Assembly (NCBI RefSeq): GCF_001540865.1
Contig: NC_033623.1
Span: 3,854,541-3,918,540 of the forward strand
DNA: 64,000 nt
From: Ananas comosus
Lineage: Eukaryota; Streptophyta; Magnoliopsida; Poales; Bromeliaceae
Direction: 5' to 3'
Made by a program: the position numbers and the translations under genes. Of this stretch, positions 21,616-33,347 are shown piece after piece (within the stretch, counting starts at the first letter, position 1; the number at the start of each line of letters is the position of its first letter). Below the pieces are notes generated by a model. The model saw only the letters and a list, made by a program, of their open reading frames with translations, did not search any database and was not told the DNA's origin.

Positions 21616-21668
21616 AAATATATTCCATAAATATATATTCCATAAATATATTCCATAAATATATGGTT
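21616..21668 (+). repeat. Short tandem repeat of TTCCATAAATATA units
   Basis: Four near copies of ATTCCATAAATATAT lie directly after the Tekay fragment, a likely slippage product. Confidence 0.7.
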
Positions 21669-21842
21669 CAAAAGAAAATTAGCAGCATTCAAAATATTAA
21701 TGATCATAATAATAATTGATCATTACGAGAGCTTTAAATCAAGGAGTATTATTTCTACTTGATTTAAGCTACTGTTACCACAATTGAATAGGCCAAGAAA
21801 AACTTTCTAATAAAATTTCAAATTACAAAAGATACTAAATAT

Positions 21843-21941
21843 GACAATAAATTGAGAATCATGCAATAGTACTATCTTATATGTTGAAATTTTNGACAAT
21901 AAATTGAGAATCAATAGTACTATCTTATATGTTGAAATTTT
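21843..21941 (+). repeat. Duplicated 50-bp block around a single N
   Basis: GACAATAAATTGAGAATC and the next 30 bases occur on both sides of the N at 21894; the first copy has a 4-bp insertion. This looks like a contig-join overlap or local mis-assembly rather than biology. Confidence 0.7.
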
Positions 21942-23032
21942 AAATTACAAATTAACACTAAATAATACATTACAAATTAAATATCAGTGCAGCTACTTTA
22001 TATGATGAAAATTTTAAATCACAAAACAATACCAAATATAACAAAGGCTTGGTCTTGCCCGTAAAATTAAGCATATTTTAGTAGAGATCCAGAGAACGTT
22101 CTCTAGTACCGAGGAGTTGGCAGGGACGAAGGCGAAGGGCTGAATCTCGAAACAAATTGATGACGGGCATCTCTTGTATTTGTATTTCTCTAGCTTTACT
22201 TTATTTTTTTTTTTTTTTTTACTTGTGGATGGATTTATTGATTTGATTTTTTTTTTTGTATTTTTATTTTAAAAACCTAATTTACCTCCCCTTTAGATTG
22301 TCATTTGGATCCTCATTCGCTTCAAAGAGTTAATTTTATAAACTGGATCACGATCGAACCGATTAATCCAGTCAGTTTGACCCAAAATTTTAAACTTTGT
22401 TAGCCCTGCAGCCCAAATGTGGGTTGCTATTCTACAACTCCATCATCCAAAGGGTAACTTTCCTCTAGCTAGCTACTAACCTGATCATAATTTTTTTTTT
22501 TTTTAAAGAAAAAGGGAAGAAATTAAATAATGATTACAGACCTTTAGATGAGGTTGCAATGCTCTTTCGATCGGTTGTGAACACAAGACCTAATTTCATA
22601 TCTCCGACAGTTTCTGACGGCGTCTTCTTTAGTTTTTCTCATATACAGTCCCATGAACAAAGTACTAGATCGAGCGCACCGCATAATGCTAAAGAGCATC
22701 TACGATTCTAAACCTTAATTTTGGATCTAACTCAGAAACCGAGTGCAAACCCAATCACATGGGGCTTGAGACAAAGGCGCTTCTGATCTCATCAGCTGGG
22801 GCAAGCTAATAGATACAGAAAAAGCCAAGCTGTTGTTCGTGTCGGGAGGGTGCATATATGGGGTGGGGTTGTGACTTGACCAATTATATATGTATGATCA
22901 CTGCTTCTATATATATATGTATATAATTAATAAGATTAGCTGTCATTCCTATATATCAAGCATCTACATGGGAAAATTTGCTGCAGTTATTTGTATGGTG
23001 GTTGCGATAGTTAATAATAATGTGAAACAGCA

Positions 23033-23066
23033 AAAATAAAATAAAATAAAATAAAATAAAATAAAA
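23033..23066 (+). repeat. (AAAAT)n microsatellite
   Basis: About seven uninterrupted AAAAT/AAATA units. Confidence 0.9.
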
Positions 23067-23237
23067 GGTCTGTAAACCAAAATCCCTGATGACTCGCAGA
23101 AACTAATGTAATTTAATAAGGTTATCCTAGCTAGTTCAACCAGCTTCGTAGTGAAGTCCAATCACTTTGGTTCAACTAATTTATGAAAAATTGGTTTTAA
23201 CCGTGGAACTGAGCTCAGTTATTAAGAGAAAACAGTG

Positions 23238-23270
<33 letters not shown>

Positions 23271-23278
23271 CCTAAGAA
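23238..23278 (+). repeat. Poly(A) run of 41 bases
   Basis: An uninterrupted run of 41 A after ACAGTG. It could be the 3' tail of a retroposed sequence lying to its left, but I found no flanking duplication. Confidence 0.85.
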
Positions 23279-23634
23279 GCAGCTGTATGTGCACTTTGGC
23301 ATATTTGTAATTATCTGTCACTCGAAGTTTAAAAAGGTTAAATTAATTTATTAACTAGATAATTCATGCATTGCAAACAACCACCTGATTTGAGCTTTTT
23401 GTCCATATGGCTCTTATAATTTTTTTTTTCTTTTCTTTTTTTCGTGACATGCAAGTGCTTAATTAATACCTGGAGCTTCGTTGTTGTTTTGTAATTAATA
23501 AGCCGTTTAATTAATTCCTTCTTTTCTTTCTAGTTTGTGCAATTAGAGATCGTTTCAATATTTTCTGTTATTAATAACTTTGCTATTTTCTTCTACTATT
23601 TTTGACGATTGAGCGTGTGGCTACCCCCAAGGTA

Positions 23635-23818
23635 AAAACCAGTAGACTAAGCAATGGTTCCTCAAAGAAAATTGATATTAACAGCACCACCAAAGGACTT
23701 GGTGGTTGGTACCCGAGACCCAAGTTCGAATCCTAGTTGATTCACATTTCCAGCTAAGTTTATTTCTAAATGAAATAAACGAAACGGGTAGCGTGCTATC
23801 TATCTCTCAAATAAAACA
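23635..23818 (+). mobile_element. SINE-like element with a tRNA-type B box
   Basis: GACCCAAGTTCGAATCC at 23719-23735 contains a good RNA polymerase III B box (GTTCGAATCC), preceded by TTGGTGGTTGGTACCCGAG-like sequence. A 3' body with TTCCAGCTAAGTTTATTTC and GTAGCGTGCTATC and an A-rich end follow, as in plant tRNA-derived SINEs. The left end and any flanking duplication are unclear. Confidence 0.55.
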
Positions 23819-24322
23819 GCACCATTTTTTTTATAAGAGCAGAGCAACTTCTATTGTATTATCCGTCTTGCGTGAACATAAAAGTTTTTTTTAGAGAAAA
23901 ATAGCCTATTGATTTTATTTTTCTTTTTTAGAAACAATAACTAAAAGTGTGGAGAATTTAGATTTCCAATTCGGAATCTCCGATATCAACCATCGAATCA
24001 CTAGCCACTTGCACCACAAACTATCAATAATAAAAAAAAATAAAACGATCGAGCAGTAAGTTATCTTTCTCTCAAAATAAATAAAATTTTGATCTGTTAA
24101 CAATAAAACATGACCAGTAAGTAAAGTTTCAGCTATTTTAAAACTCAAAATCACACTTTTTTTATACCCACGTCACTCATGTCCCAACCAATCAAATTTC
24201 TTCTTTTCAAAAAAAAAGTGTGATAAAAATATTTTTCTAAAAATTATGATGGAATATGTGAACGCTAGTGGCTAAATATAATTAATTGGTTGAAGATATC
24301 AAGTTATTTCTCATAGACTTTT

Positions 24323-24895
24323 TGTTGGTGTAAATATTAAAAAAATAGAGGTTAGCAACAAAATAATTTAAAAAATATCAACGAGTCGATCAAGCCGAGG
24401 CACGGATATCTCGCTCTCTTTAAGGAGATTCAAGTCCTCTGCGGTTAGCAAAGCCTTTAAACTGATGCAGCAGAGCACTGACTTGTCCCCTTCAGGATAC
24501 AACGGCTCAACCCTCGTCGTGTGGCTTCACCAACTCTGCACAAGTAGATGAGCCCAAAACTCCACCAAAAGAAACACCTTTCTTTAACCTTCTCTTTCTC
24601 AAGTAGAATAGAAATAGTTTTGTTGTCTTTGTTTTTGTTGTGTTAAAATGAAAAGAGAAGCCTCTTTATATAGGTTTCAAAAGTATAGGTTACAAAAGTA
24701 TTAAATAGCTAAAAGATTTCACAATTTGGTGTGAGTATGCATAGGTTTCACGATGAATGCGAGATGTAACTTGCACCTCATTACGAATGTGAGGTTATCA
24801 CAATTCGCATTGAATGCAAGTTAAGTGAATGCATCAATCTTCATGCAAGGGCTATAAAACTTAAAATTCACATTTAATAATAAAATGTAACAACA
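24323..24895 (-). repeat. 3' LTR of the intact copia element
   Basis: 573 bp, same length as its partner. It contains the TTTAAGGAGATTCAA word (24419-24433) and a CCTATATAAAGAGGC TATA-box region on the - strand, near 24660-24675. Confidence 0.95.
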
Positions 24896-25426
24896 TTCCC
24901 CCACTCATTTTATTATTAAAATTATATGAGAGTTTGAAGGCCAAAGAGGGACCGTTATACATAATGAAGGTGTGCTCTGCATTGAACCTTCACTTAGTGA
25001 AACAGTAATCTCTACTCCAGAGCCAGAGTGGTCTCAGACTTGAACTTTGGCTGCTTAGGAGAAATACAAAGTTACTACTCACATATAACAATCCAGGTGT
25101 TGACATGAGCTTTAATAGCCAGCACGTTACGGCCCTGTGCTGATCCTGGTTTTCATGAGCATATTTGAGAATAAGCCCATTCTCATAGGAAGCGGCCCCA
25201 CTTCCATGCTCACATAGGTGAAATCCGTCAAGGGTGCTCCTGTAATTCTGACACCCTGCTCATAAGAGCCACAGATTTCATTAAGAGCAAAAGCTCAACC
25301 CTCTTTTCATTACAGGATGAATGCACCCACACCATAGGGATAGGTAAAAATGCGATCATATAGATCTATATATTGTGCATTCTTTACGACCACCATATGA
25401 TTCGTTTTTCCCATTGAACCCAATTT

Positions 25427-28400
25427 TCAGGATCTCTGATCATCGGGTTGGGTATCCTCATACGTGGTTCTTGATGTTATGGGCTTCAACCCTATCCCCC
25501 TCGATGTGTTCCAGATCCTTTCTCTTCCCAAGGCCTTGGTTAATGGATCTGCCAGATTATCAGTAGATTTAATATAATCAACACTGATAATACCATTGTT
25601 CATATATGATCTCACAGTACTGTGTTTTCTTCTCACGGATCTGGATTTACCGTTATAATAACGGTTTCTTACTCTACCAATAGCAGCAGTGCTATCACAG
25701 TGTATTAACACAGATGGAACTGGTTTTTCCACAAATGGAATCTCAGACAATAAGTCTCTCAACCAACTAGCTTCCTCGCTAGCTGAAGCTAAGGCAATAA
25801 GCTCGGCTTCCATAGTTGAGTTAGCAATGATAGTTTGCTTTTTAGATTTCCAACATATAGCACCACCTGCTAAAGTAAAAATATAACCAGTGGTAGAGAG
25901 AGAATCACCTGATAGGGTATTCCAGTCAGCATCACTGTAACCCTCAATCACAGCAGGATACTTCCCATAAAACAAGCCATAAGTTTTGGTACCAACGAGA
26001 TATCTCATCACACGTTCCATGGCATGCCAATGCTCTGTACCCGGCTTGCTTGTAAATCTACTAAGTATCCCTACTGCGTATGCAATATCAGGTCTCGTAC
26101 AATCAGTCGCAAACCGCAAGCTCCCAATCATACTAGCATATTCCTTTTGATTCAAAATTTCATTTTCACTTTTAATAGGAAACAAGTGAACACTCGAATC
26201 AAAAGGTGTAGTCACATGCTTGCAATTAAGAAAGTTATACTTTCTTAAAATTTTCTCAACATAATGCGACTGATCAAGAAAGATCCCATCTGGTGTTCTG
26301 GTAATTTTCATACCCAAAATATAGTTAGCCTCACCAAGATCTTTCATTTCAAAATAATGATTTAGCATAATTTTTGTCTCCTCGATAACATTTAAGTTAG
26401 AGCCAAAAATTAGCAAATCATCCACATAAAGGCTAACAATAACATGCAACTTTTCAAAAGTTTTGTAATAGATGCACTTATCACACTCGTTTAATTTAAA
26501 GCCATTCTCAATCATGCAAGAATCAAATTTTTCATGCCACTGTCTAGGTGCCTGCCTTAAGCCATAAAGGGATTTATTTAGCTTGCACACTTTATTTTCT
26601 TGTCCAGGCTCAATGAACCCCTCAGGTTGGTCCATATAAATTTCCTCATCTAGGTCACCATTCAGAAAGGCAGTCTTTACATCCATCTGATGAATTTGTA
26701 AGTCATGAATTGCAGCAATAGCAATCAGAACTCTGATGGATGTCACTCTAGTAACTGGAGAAAAAGTATCAAAGAAGTCTAGATCTTCTTTTTGTTTATA
26801 ACCTTTTGCAACAAGTCTAGCTTTATACTTGTCTGCACTCCCATCCGGTTTCAACTTCTTTCTGAGGACCCATTTACAACCAATTGTTGTACAGCCTCGT
26901 GGTAAATCCACTAATTTCCATGTTTTATTAGAAATTAGGGATTCCATCTCATCAGATACAACCTCTTTCCAAAATATTGAATCATTTGAAGATAAAGCAT
27001 CTTGTAAAGAAAGTGGATTTTCTTTAATATTCATAACAACATAATCAGAGCCAAAATCTTTTTCTATTCTGTTTCGTTTACTTCTTCTTAGTTCAAAAAT
27101 ATTTTCTTCTTGATTTTGCACAAAAGAGTTTGAAGAACTCGGTTTATTTGAAACACTTTTAAAATCTTGACCCCCACTATTTTTCGACTTGTAAGGAAAC
27201 TTTTCTTCATGAAAAATAGCATCTTTTGATTCAAAAATCACATTATTTTCAATGTCTAAAAATCTATAGGCTATACTGTTCAAAACATATCCAAGAAATA
27301 CACAAGTGGCAGCTCTAACACCCAATTTGGGTCTTTTAGGGTCTGGTAACCTCACATATGCTAGACAACCCCACACTTTAAGATATTCCAAATTTGACTT
27401 ATACCCTTTCCACAATTCAAAGGGTGTCATCTTAGACTTCTTATGTGGCACGCGATTCAAGACATAACATGCAGTTAAAATGGCTTCACCCCAAAGATTT
27501 AAGGGTACACCAGTGTCAATCATCATAGCATTTGTTAGCTCAATAAGTATTCTATTTTTTCTCTCAGCTACTCCATTTAAGGCAGGTGAATATGGAGCAG
27601 TAGTCTCATAGATAATTCCTAAAGACTGCACAAAAGAGTTGAATACCGTAGATTCATACTCACGACCTCGATCACTTCTAATTCTTTTTATTTTTTTACC
27701 GAATTGGTTTTCTACTTCACGGAAGAAATCTTTAAATTTTTCAAAAGCATCACTTTTATTTTTTAATAAATAAACATAAGTATATTTTGAAGAATCATCA
27801 ATAAAAGTGATAAAATATCTATTTCCTCCACGAGTTAGATTACCTTCAAATTCACAAATATCACTGTGAATTAGCTCAAGTAATTCGGTACTTCTTTCAA
27901 TTCTCTTATGAGGTCGTTTAGTGATTTTTGACATACTACATATTTCACATTTGTCAAAATCACTATTCAGTCTGGGAATTAATCCTAAACTACTCATTAA
28001 GCTAATATATCTGTTGTTGATATGACACAAACGAGCATGCCAAAAATTCACAGAAGAAAGCATATAAGCAGAAGTAGATGATGCTTTATTCTCAATGCTT
28101 AGTTTAAACATTCTGTCGCATGCATAACCTTTACCTACAAACTTTTCATTCTTTGAAATCACATACTGATCAGACTCAATGGTCTGTTTGAAGCCAGCTT
28201 TATTAAGAATGAAACTTGACATCAAGTTCTTCCTAATCGAGGGTGTATAAAACACATCTTTTAAGATAAGCACCCTTTCAGAAGAAAATTTTAACTCGAC
28301 CTCGCCACTCCCTAAAACTTCAGAAGTATGCGTATCACCAAGCATAATACTTCTTGGTTGTTCATAGGGAGTATATGTTTTAAACCAAATCTCATCATGA

Positions 28401-29401
28401 CAGACATGCCTATTGGCACCAGAGTCTGCCCACCATCCTTCAACATTCTCCACTAAGCATATGTCTGTTATCATCGCCACAAGTGGCTCCTCGGTAATAT
28501 TAGCTTGAGGTAAAGCTTTATATTTCCGGAATTTGCAAATTCGAGCAATATGCCCACTTTTGCCACAGACATAGCAAATTATATTTTTCACATAAGAAGG
28601 AGGTCCTTGGTCATTTTTCTTAAATTGAGGTCTATCACTGTTCTTTCTAATTTTCTTCTTAGGCTTCAAGTATGTATTTCTAGAATGACTGTTATTAGGT
28701 AAAGTATTAGAAGATACTAAGTTTACCTTAGTGGCGCTAGCATCATTCTCTTTTGCTTCAAGTGCATCTTGGCCTCTTGCCTCCTCTTCCACGCGAATGC
28801 GTGCGATTAATGTCTCGAGAGACATCTCCTTTTGCTTGTGTCGAAGGGTCTTTTGGAATTCTTTCCATGATGGTGGTAGCTTGTCGATGATCCCTAGTAC
28901 GATCAAGTTATCTCCAAACTTGACTCCTTCAGATTGAACTTCATGAGCGATCATCTGAAAGTCTTGAACTTGCTCCACCACGGACTTTCCTTCGACCATC
29001 TGGTAGCGAAAGAAGCGGCTAGCAGCATACTTCTTTGCATCAGCTTGTTCTGTATCATATTTTAGCTGCAATGCCTTCCAAATCTTCTTTGCAGAGGAAT
29101 AAGTATTTTCATAATAATCATAAAATTGATCCGAAAGGCAGTTAAGAAGATAATACCGACAGTTATACTCATCCTTCTCGTATTTTTCAGTTTTCTCGTA
29201 GTGTTCGAGAAGTTCGTCTTCATTCATATCGTCGGTATTCATTTTCTTTGGGTTCTTCTCAGTGAGAACATATGCAACTTTAAGTAAATTGAGGTAGAAT
29301 AACACTTTTCCTTTCCACCTCTTGAAGTGGCTTCCATTGAAGCGAAAGGGTTTGTTGAGATCTCCGGCAGTATCGTTGAACTTTTCACGTGTAGCCTCCA
29401 T
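25427..29401 (-). CDS. Intact copia Gag-Pol polyprotein, 1324 residues
   Basis: A single uninterrupted frame. Gag (about 1-270) opens with the [10 protein letters not shown] motif and ends in a CCHC knuckle, [14 protein letters not shown] (about 275-290). The protease has D-S-G-A (about 324). Integrase has the H-H-C-C region (about 455-490), the catalytic Asp in H-S-D-I-C (about 512), a second Asp in I-R-S-D-R-G (about 578) and Glu in G-V-A-E-R-K (about 614). RT carries Y-V-D-D-L-L (about 990). RNase H has D-A-D-W, M-E-A-E-L and H-C-D-S. The end reads N-L-A-D-P-L-T-K. Gag-Pol is presumably processed by its own protease in the particle. All catalytic residues I can place are present, so it could be active. 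The start ATG lies 20 nt from the LTR. Confidence 0.97.
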   Translation of the reverse strand: MEATREKFNDTAGDLNKPFRFNGSHFKRWKGKVLFYLNLLKVAYVLTEKNPKKMNTDDMNEDELLEHYEKTEKYEKDEYNCRYYLLNCLSDQFYDYYENTYSSAKKIWKALQLKYDTEQADAKKYAASRFFRYQMVEGKSVVEQVQDFQMIAHEVQSEGVKFGDNLIVLGIIDKLPPSWKEFQKTLRHKQKEMSLETLIARIRVEEEARGQDALEAKENDASATKVNLVSSNTLPNNSHSRNTYLKPKKKIRKNSDRPQFKKNDQGPPSYVKNIICYVCGKSGHIARICKFRKYKALPQANITEEPLVAMITDICLVENVEGWWADSGANRHVCHDEIWFKTYTPYEQPRSIMLGDTHTSEVLGSGEVELKFSSERVLILKDVFYTPSIRKNLMSSFILNKAGFKQTIESDQYVISKNEKFVGKGYACDRMFKLSIENKASSTSAYMLSSVNFWHARLCHINNRYISLMSSLGLIPRLNSDFDKCEICSMSKITKRPHKRIERSTELLELIHSDICEFEGNLTRGGNRYFITFIDDSSKYTYVYLLKNKSDAFEKFKDFFREVENQFGKKIKRIRSDRGREYESTVFNSFVQSLGIIYETTAPYSPALNGVAERKNRILIELTNAMMIDTGVPLNLWGEAILTACYVLNRVPHKKSKMTPFELWKGYKSNLEYLKVWGCLAYVRLPDPKRPKLGVRAATCVFLGYVLNSIAYRFLDIENNVIFESKDAIFHEEKFPYKSKNSGGQDFKSVSNKPSSSNSFVQNQEENIFELRRSKRNRIEKDFGSDYVVMNIKENPLSLQDALSSNDSIFWKEVVSDEMESLISNKTWKLVDLPRGCTTIGCKWVLRKKLKPDGSADKYKARLVAKGYKQKEDLDFFDTFSPVTRVTSIRVLIAIAAIHDLQIHQMDVKTAFLNGDLDEEIYMDQPEGFIEPGQENKVCKLNKSLYGLRQAPRQWHEKFDSCMIENGFKLNECDKCIYYKTFEKLHVIVSLYVDDLLIFGSNLNVIEETKIMLNHYFEMKDLGEANYILGMKITRTPDGIFLDQSHYVEKILRKYNFLNCKHVTTPFDSSVHLFPIKSENEILNQKEYASMIGSLRFATDCTRPDIAYAVGILSRFTSKPGTEHWHAMERVMRYLVGTKTYGLFYGKYPAVIEGYSDADWNTLSGDSLSTTGYIFTLAGGAICWKSKKQTIIANSTMEAELIALASASEEASWLRDLLSEIPFVEKPVPSVLIHCDSTAAIGRVRNRYYNGKSRSVRRKHSTVRSYMNNGIISVDYIKSTDNLADPLTKALGRERIWNTSRGIGLKPITSRTTYEDTQPDDQRS

Positions 29402-29403
29402 TA

Positions 29404-29420
29404 TTGAATCTCCTTAAAAT
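29404..29420 (-). promoter_or_regulatory. Primer-binding position of the copia element, no tRNA match seen
   Basis: The sense strand directly after the LTR reads ATTTTAAGGAGATTCAA, then TAATGG. The usual copia primer site TGGTATCAGAGC (initiator Met-tRNA) is absent. Fifteen of these bases are perfectly complementary to a site in the LTR R/U5 region about 100 nt away on the same RNA. Confidence 0.65.
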
Positions 29421-29993
29421 TGTTGGTGTAAATATTCAAAAAATAGAGGTTAGCTACAAAATAATTTAAAAAATATCAACGAGTCGATCAAGCCAAGGCA
29501 CGGATATCTCGCTCTCTTTAAGGAGATTCAAATTCTCTGCGGTTGGCAAAGCCTTTGAACCGATGCAGCAGAGCACTGACTTGTCCCCTCCAGGATACAA
29601 TGGCTCGACCCTCGTCGTGTGGCTTCACCAACTCTGCACAAGTAGATGAGCCCAAAGCTCCACCAAAAGAAACACCTTTCTTTAACCTTCTCTCTCTCAA
29701 GTAGAATAGAAATAGCTTTGTTGTCTTTGTTTTTGTTGTGTTAAAGTGAAAAGAGAAGCCTCTTTATATAGGTTTCAAAAGTATAGGTTACAAAAGTATT
29801 AAATAGCTAAAAGGTTTCACAATTTGGTGTGAGTATGCATAGGTTTCACGATGAATGCGAGATGTAACTTGCACCTCATTACGAATGTGAGGTTATCACA
29901 ATCCGCATTGAATGCAAGTTAAGTGAATGCATCAATCTTCATGCAAGGGTTATAAAACTTAAAATTCACATTTAATAATAAAATGTAACAACA
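29421..29993 (-). repeat. 5' LTR of the intact copia element, with promoter
   Basis: The sense (-) strand has CCTATATAAAGAGGC at about 29757-29771, a good TATA box. The transcript would start some 30 nt further, followed by an A/C-rich leader. The word TTTAAGGAGATTCAA at 29517-29531 (+ strand) is the exact reverse complement of the sequence just inside the LTR (29404-29418). Confidence 0.93.
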
Positions 29994-30002
29994 CTTTTTT
30001 GG

Positions 30003-31284
30003 TATATGAGAGAGAATATATAGTGAGAACGATCCAGAACCGTGAAATTATGAAAAAAAAAGGTGCTTATATCACGTTTTGGATAAGAAGATGAGAATAA
30101 AAGGCAACAGATCCGGTGTGTGTCACAGTATATTAGAATAAGTAACATTTTTAAAAATTAAATTTGTACTAGATCTAGACATTAATTTGTTTTCTTCCTA
30201 ACAACACTCAATCCGACCAAGAAACTAGATATACCAAGGAAATTTTTAAAAACGCATAAACTTAAAAGAAAATTACTTCCACGTCACTCAACACTATTTA
30301 TTTGTTTATTTTTAGACGCCTCTATCGATGAAGGTGTGTTACGTCCACATGCACTCACTGATGCATGCGATTAGCCAATTAAGATAATATCGGAGACATG
30401 CATGCTTTGCCAAGTAATGCAGAATCTTAATCTTTACATAACGGAGAAGAGTGCGCCAAGATTTGTGCAAGAAACACTGGTCATGGTCATGGTGATGGTC
30501 AACAACGCTTTCATTAATTTGTTGCATTTATAGCGGCCAATTTAACACGCTTTGCTGGTATAGAATAAATATATAATAGTGAGAATTTCTCATTAAATTA
30601 ATTGTGGGAAAAAAATTTTCCAATTAATTGAGTTAGTTGAACCATTGTTAATTGGTTTATTTTAGAAAGGGAATAGGAGGTTATATATAGTATCATACAA
30701 GAGAAAAGAATTAAAATCTGACTAGAGAAAGGTTACTAGATCTAATCATTATCATCTGCGGTAAAGCCGTAAAGGCCTCTTATTAATCTCTCCTTTTGGA
30801 GAAACTACTGTATACACCCGGTGCACCGTGAGCCGCACAATGCCTAAAAAAAAAGGATTAATTTCATACAGAGTTCCTGCAAATATAGATAATAGCAAAT
30901 ATATCTCTATAAAGTTCAACTTTCATATATTACCCTTATAAAAGTCCTAATATTTTCAAATATGTCCCTATCGTTAGAATCCATTAGAAAAATTAAGTTA
31001 ACCACATATTAAATATTTAATCCTGATTAATTTTTGATATTTTTAACCCTCTTATATTACACTGTTATGGCTTGTGGAGGGATATATTTGTGATGGCGAA
31101 ATTGAAAATATAAATGGTTTTCTAACGGTAACAAATCAGAGAGACATATTTGAAAATATTATAACTTTCACAGAAACAACATATGAATGTTGGATTTTAT
31201 AAAGATATATATTTATCATTCACTATATTTAAAATGATCTGTATAAAATTAATTGAAAAAAAAACCACAGAGAGTGTCTCATTC
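30003..31284. other. AT-rich intergenic DNA with one copy of a diverged duplication
   Basis: No gene seen. 30545-30850 is related to 31285-32275 (see the repeat entries). Confidence 0.6.
30545..30850 (+). repeat. Diverged direct duplication, copy 1
   Basis: Shared blocks with copy 2 include AGAGAAAAGAATTAAAATCT, TACTAGATCTAATCA and GAAACTACTGTATACACCCG followed by a GCACCGTGAGCCG-like end. Identity is patchy, so the duplication is old. Confidence 0.65.
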
Positions 31285-32275
31285 AGCATGTTTTGCTAGT
31301 ACTGGATAAATAATCATTGAAAATATCTCATCAAATAATCAATTTGGTAACAAATGAAATCCCATCAACTAATGTTTTGGCTAAATTACATAAAACCCCC
31401 CTCTCAAAACCCGATTTTTCACTTTTCCCCCTGTCATTTAAAAACCTATATTTTGCCTCCTTGTAAAATAAAAAATGTTCACAGAGGGGTACAGTGTGTA
31501 AAATAACTATTTTGCCCCTCAACATTTTCGTCTCTTCCCTTATCTTCCTCAACCGCCGCCTCGATCGGCCGCGATTCACACCTCAATCGGCCGCAATTTC
31601 TCTCCATTTTCTTCTCCACTTGCTCCCCTTCTCATCCTGCACCCTCGCCACCTCTCGATTTCGGCAACAGTAGGGAGGAAATCGAGGTTGGCGTTGATGG
31701 AGAGGTAGGCAAGGGCAACAAGGGCGAAGGCGAGGCGGCGGCGGAGGAGGGCGAAGAGGATTTGGGCGAGGGCGAGAGCGATGCAGTGGAGGAGGGCGAG
31801 GCGGCGAGGCAGCGGCAAGGTGGCGAGGCGGAGGGAGGCGAAGCAACAAGGAAGAGGGCGAAGGGTATTTTTTGCATAAAAAAATATTTTATAACAGAAT
31901 CCTAACGGATCACTAACGGTAGGGGGTGAAGTGCACATTTTTTTTTACAAGAGGCAAAGTGTAGGTTTTTAAATGACAGGGGGGAAAGTGAAAAATCGGA
32001 TTTTGACAGCGGGATTTTCTGTAATTTAGCCAATGTTTTTTGTGATCAGCTTACAAAGTTGCGAGTTGGGTTAGGTTAAACCCATCATTAGTTGATTTAC
32101 TGTAGAAGAGGCTAGGGTACTATAGCATCTTATTAGAGAAAAGAATTAAAATCTTTACTGTAGAAAGGATACTAGATCTAATCACCTACTAATGTAAACG
32201 CCTTTTTTTTAGAGATCTTCTTGTCCAGAAACTACTGTATGCACCCGCCGCACCGTGAACCGGCCCGTACATGTA
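31285..32275 (+). repeat. Diverged direct duplication, copy 2, split by a TIR element
   Basis: The same order of blocks as 30545-30850, interrupted by the element at 31379-32031. The interruption falls between two blocks that are adjacent in copy 1, which confirms the insertion. Confidence 0.65.
31379..32031. mobile_element. Small TIR element with a GC-rich cargo (Pack-MULE-like)
   Basis: Starts GGCTAAATTACATAAAA and ends with the inverse TTTTCTGTAATTTAGCC. The inverted repeats extend about 105 bp with few differences. AATGTTTT flanks both sides (31371-31378 and 32032-32039), an 8-bp duplication (9 bp would be usual for Mutator). The 350-bp interior is far more GC-rich than the TIRs, with repeated GGCGAGGCGGCG words, as if a gene fragment had been captured. 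The short frames in it are of low complexity and no product is claimed. Confidence 0.75.
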
Positions 32276-32746
32276 AAATACTTTGCATAGACATCCTAAA
32301 ATTAATCAGGATTTAGATTATCATATACATTTAAAATTATTATAATATTTGAGCATCATATTTTTTAAGTTATAAATAAACTTTTTAAATAGGTAAAAAC
32401 ACACCGAACTTATTTTGAACTATGGGACTTTTTTGACTTTGCTGCTCAACCTCTCAAAATTTTATTTTTATAATCCAGCCTATTCATTATTAGATTTGAC
32501 TAAATCAACCACACTCTGACTTTCAAATGTAAATACTTTATTTAGTTTTATAGATTTAATTAGTATTACTTCATGCAATTATTGCATCTACAAACTTATT
32601 AAAATAAATAATTAGTTTAAATTTTGATATCAAATTATCGTTGATTGACTAAAAGATTGGACGGTAGAATCAAAATTTTAAAAGATTAGATAACCGATTT
32701 AAAATATTCATAAGTTCAGATGAATTTCATACATTTTTATTTTTTA

Positions 32747-32784
<38 letters not shown>

Positions 32785-33347
32785 AAATTTAAAATAATAA
32801 TTATTATAATATAAATATTACATGTGGTGAATGGGATGATAGGATATAAAGAAATGCAAGAGAGACCTTTTTTAAGTCTTGTTCAATTATTGTTTAACAT
32901 CCAATTAGAAACCAATAAGCAACGCAGCAATCGGAGAAACCAATGGAATATTGCCACGTCACCAATCCGAGAAATTTCGTGCGCGGCGAAAAGTTTCGTG
33001 TAATTACGCCGATAGATGCGCCAGGATTTAGTGGGGGGCTCCGCGAGAGATTGACCCACCGGTCCAAATTCCGAACCGGACCGGGCCGGTTCGAAGGGTA
33101 AAACCGTAAAAAGGGCCCGGCATTGGCGTCCGCAACACGCGTGGGAACGGGCTGATGATGGGAGAGGTGGGAAGTGGTAGGGGGGCGTTACGCATGGGTC
33201 CATCATGCTGCTCCCGTAAAAAGCCCTCGCATACTCATAAGCATAATTAATAATTTGTTCCCCCCCAAATCTCGCACTCAAAAAAAAAAAAAAAAATTTT
33301 AAATATCATCCATGCAATTTTGTCTTTTTTTACTTATTATCTTATGA
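32276..33347. other. AT-rich DNA with a microsatellite and a CpG-rich island
   Basis: (TAA)n(TTA)n lies at 32748-32784. From about 32935 to 33245 the sequence becomes GC- and CpG-rich, with two CCAAT-like boxes upstream (near 32914 and 32938) and a C-rich end at 33260, resembling a plant gene promoter or 5' UTR. No ORF of note follows on either strand. Confidence 0.45.

Larger units (their letters stand above)
21942..24317. other. AT-rich intergenic DNA
   Basis: No convincing gene. It holds poly(T)/poly(A) runs, an (AAAAT)n microsatellite, a 41-base poly(A) tract and a SINE-like element, listed separately. Short frames here have no recognisable domains. Confidence 0.6.
24323..29993 (-). mobile_element. 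Full-length Ty1/copia element with intact gag-pol
   Basis: Two 573-bp LTRs (24323-24895 and 29421-29993) run TGTTGGTGTAAA to ATGTAACAACA. They flank a single 1324-codon ORF on the - strand. CTTTT target-site duplications lie at 24318-24322 and 29994-29998. A polypurine tract (on the - strand GAGTGGGGGAA, at 24896-24906) precedes the 3' LTR. By eye the LTRs differ at about 18 positions, mostly transitions. The ORF starts only 20 nt inside the 5' LTR, and the primer-binding position is unusual (see findings). Confidence 0.97.

Noticed and set aside
31576..31938. Three overlapping - strand ORFs of 81-120 codons
   Set aside because: Alternate frames of the GC-rich cargo of a small TIR element; Pro/Ser/Arg-rich without a recognised domain, running into the TIR.
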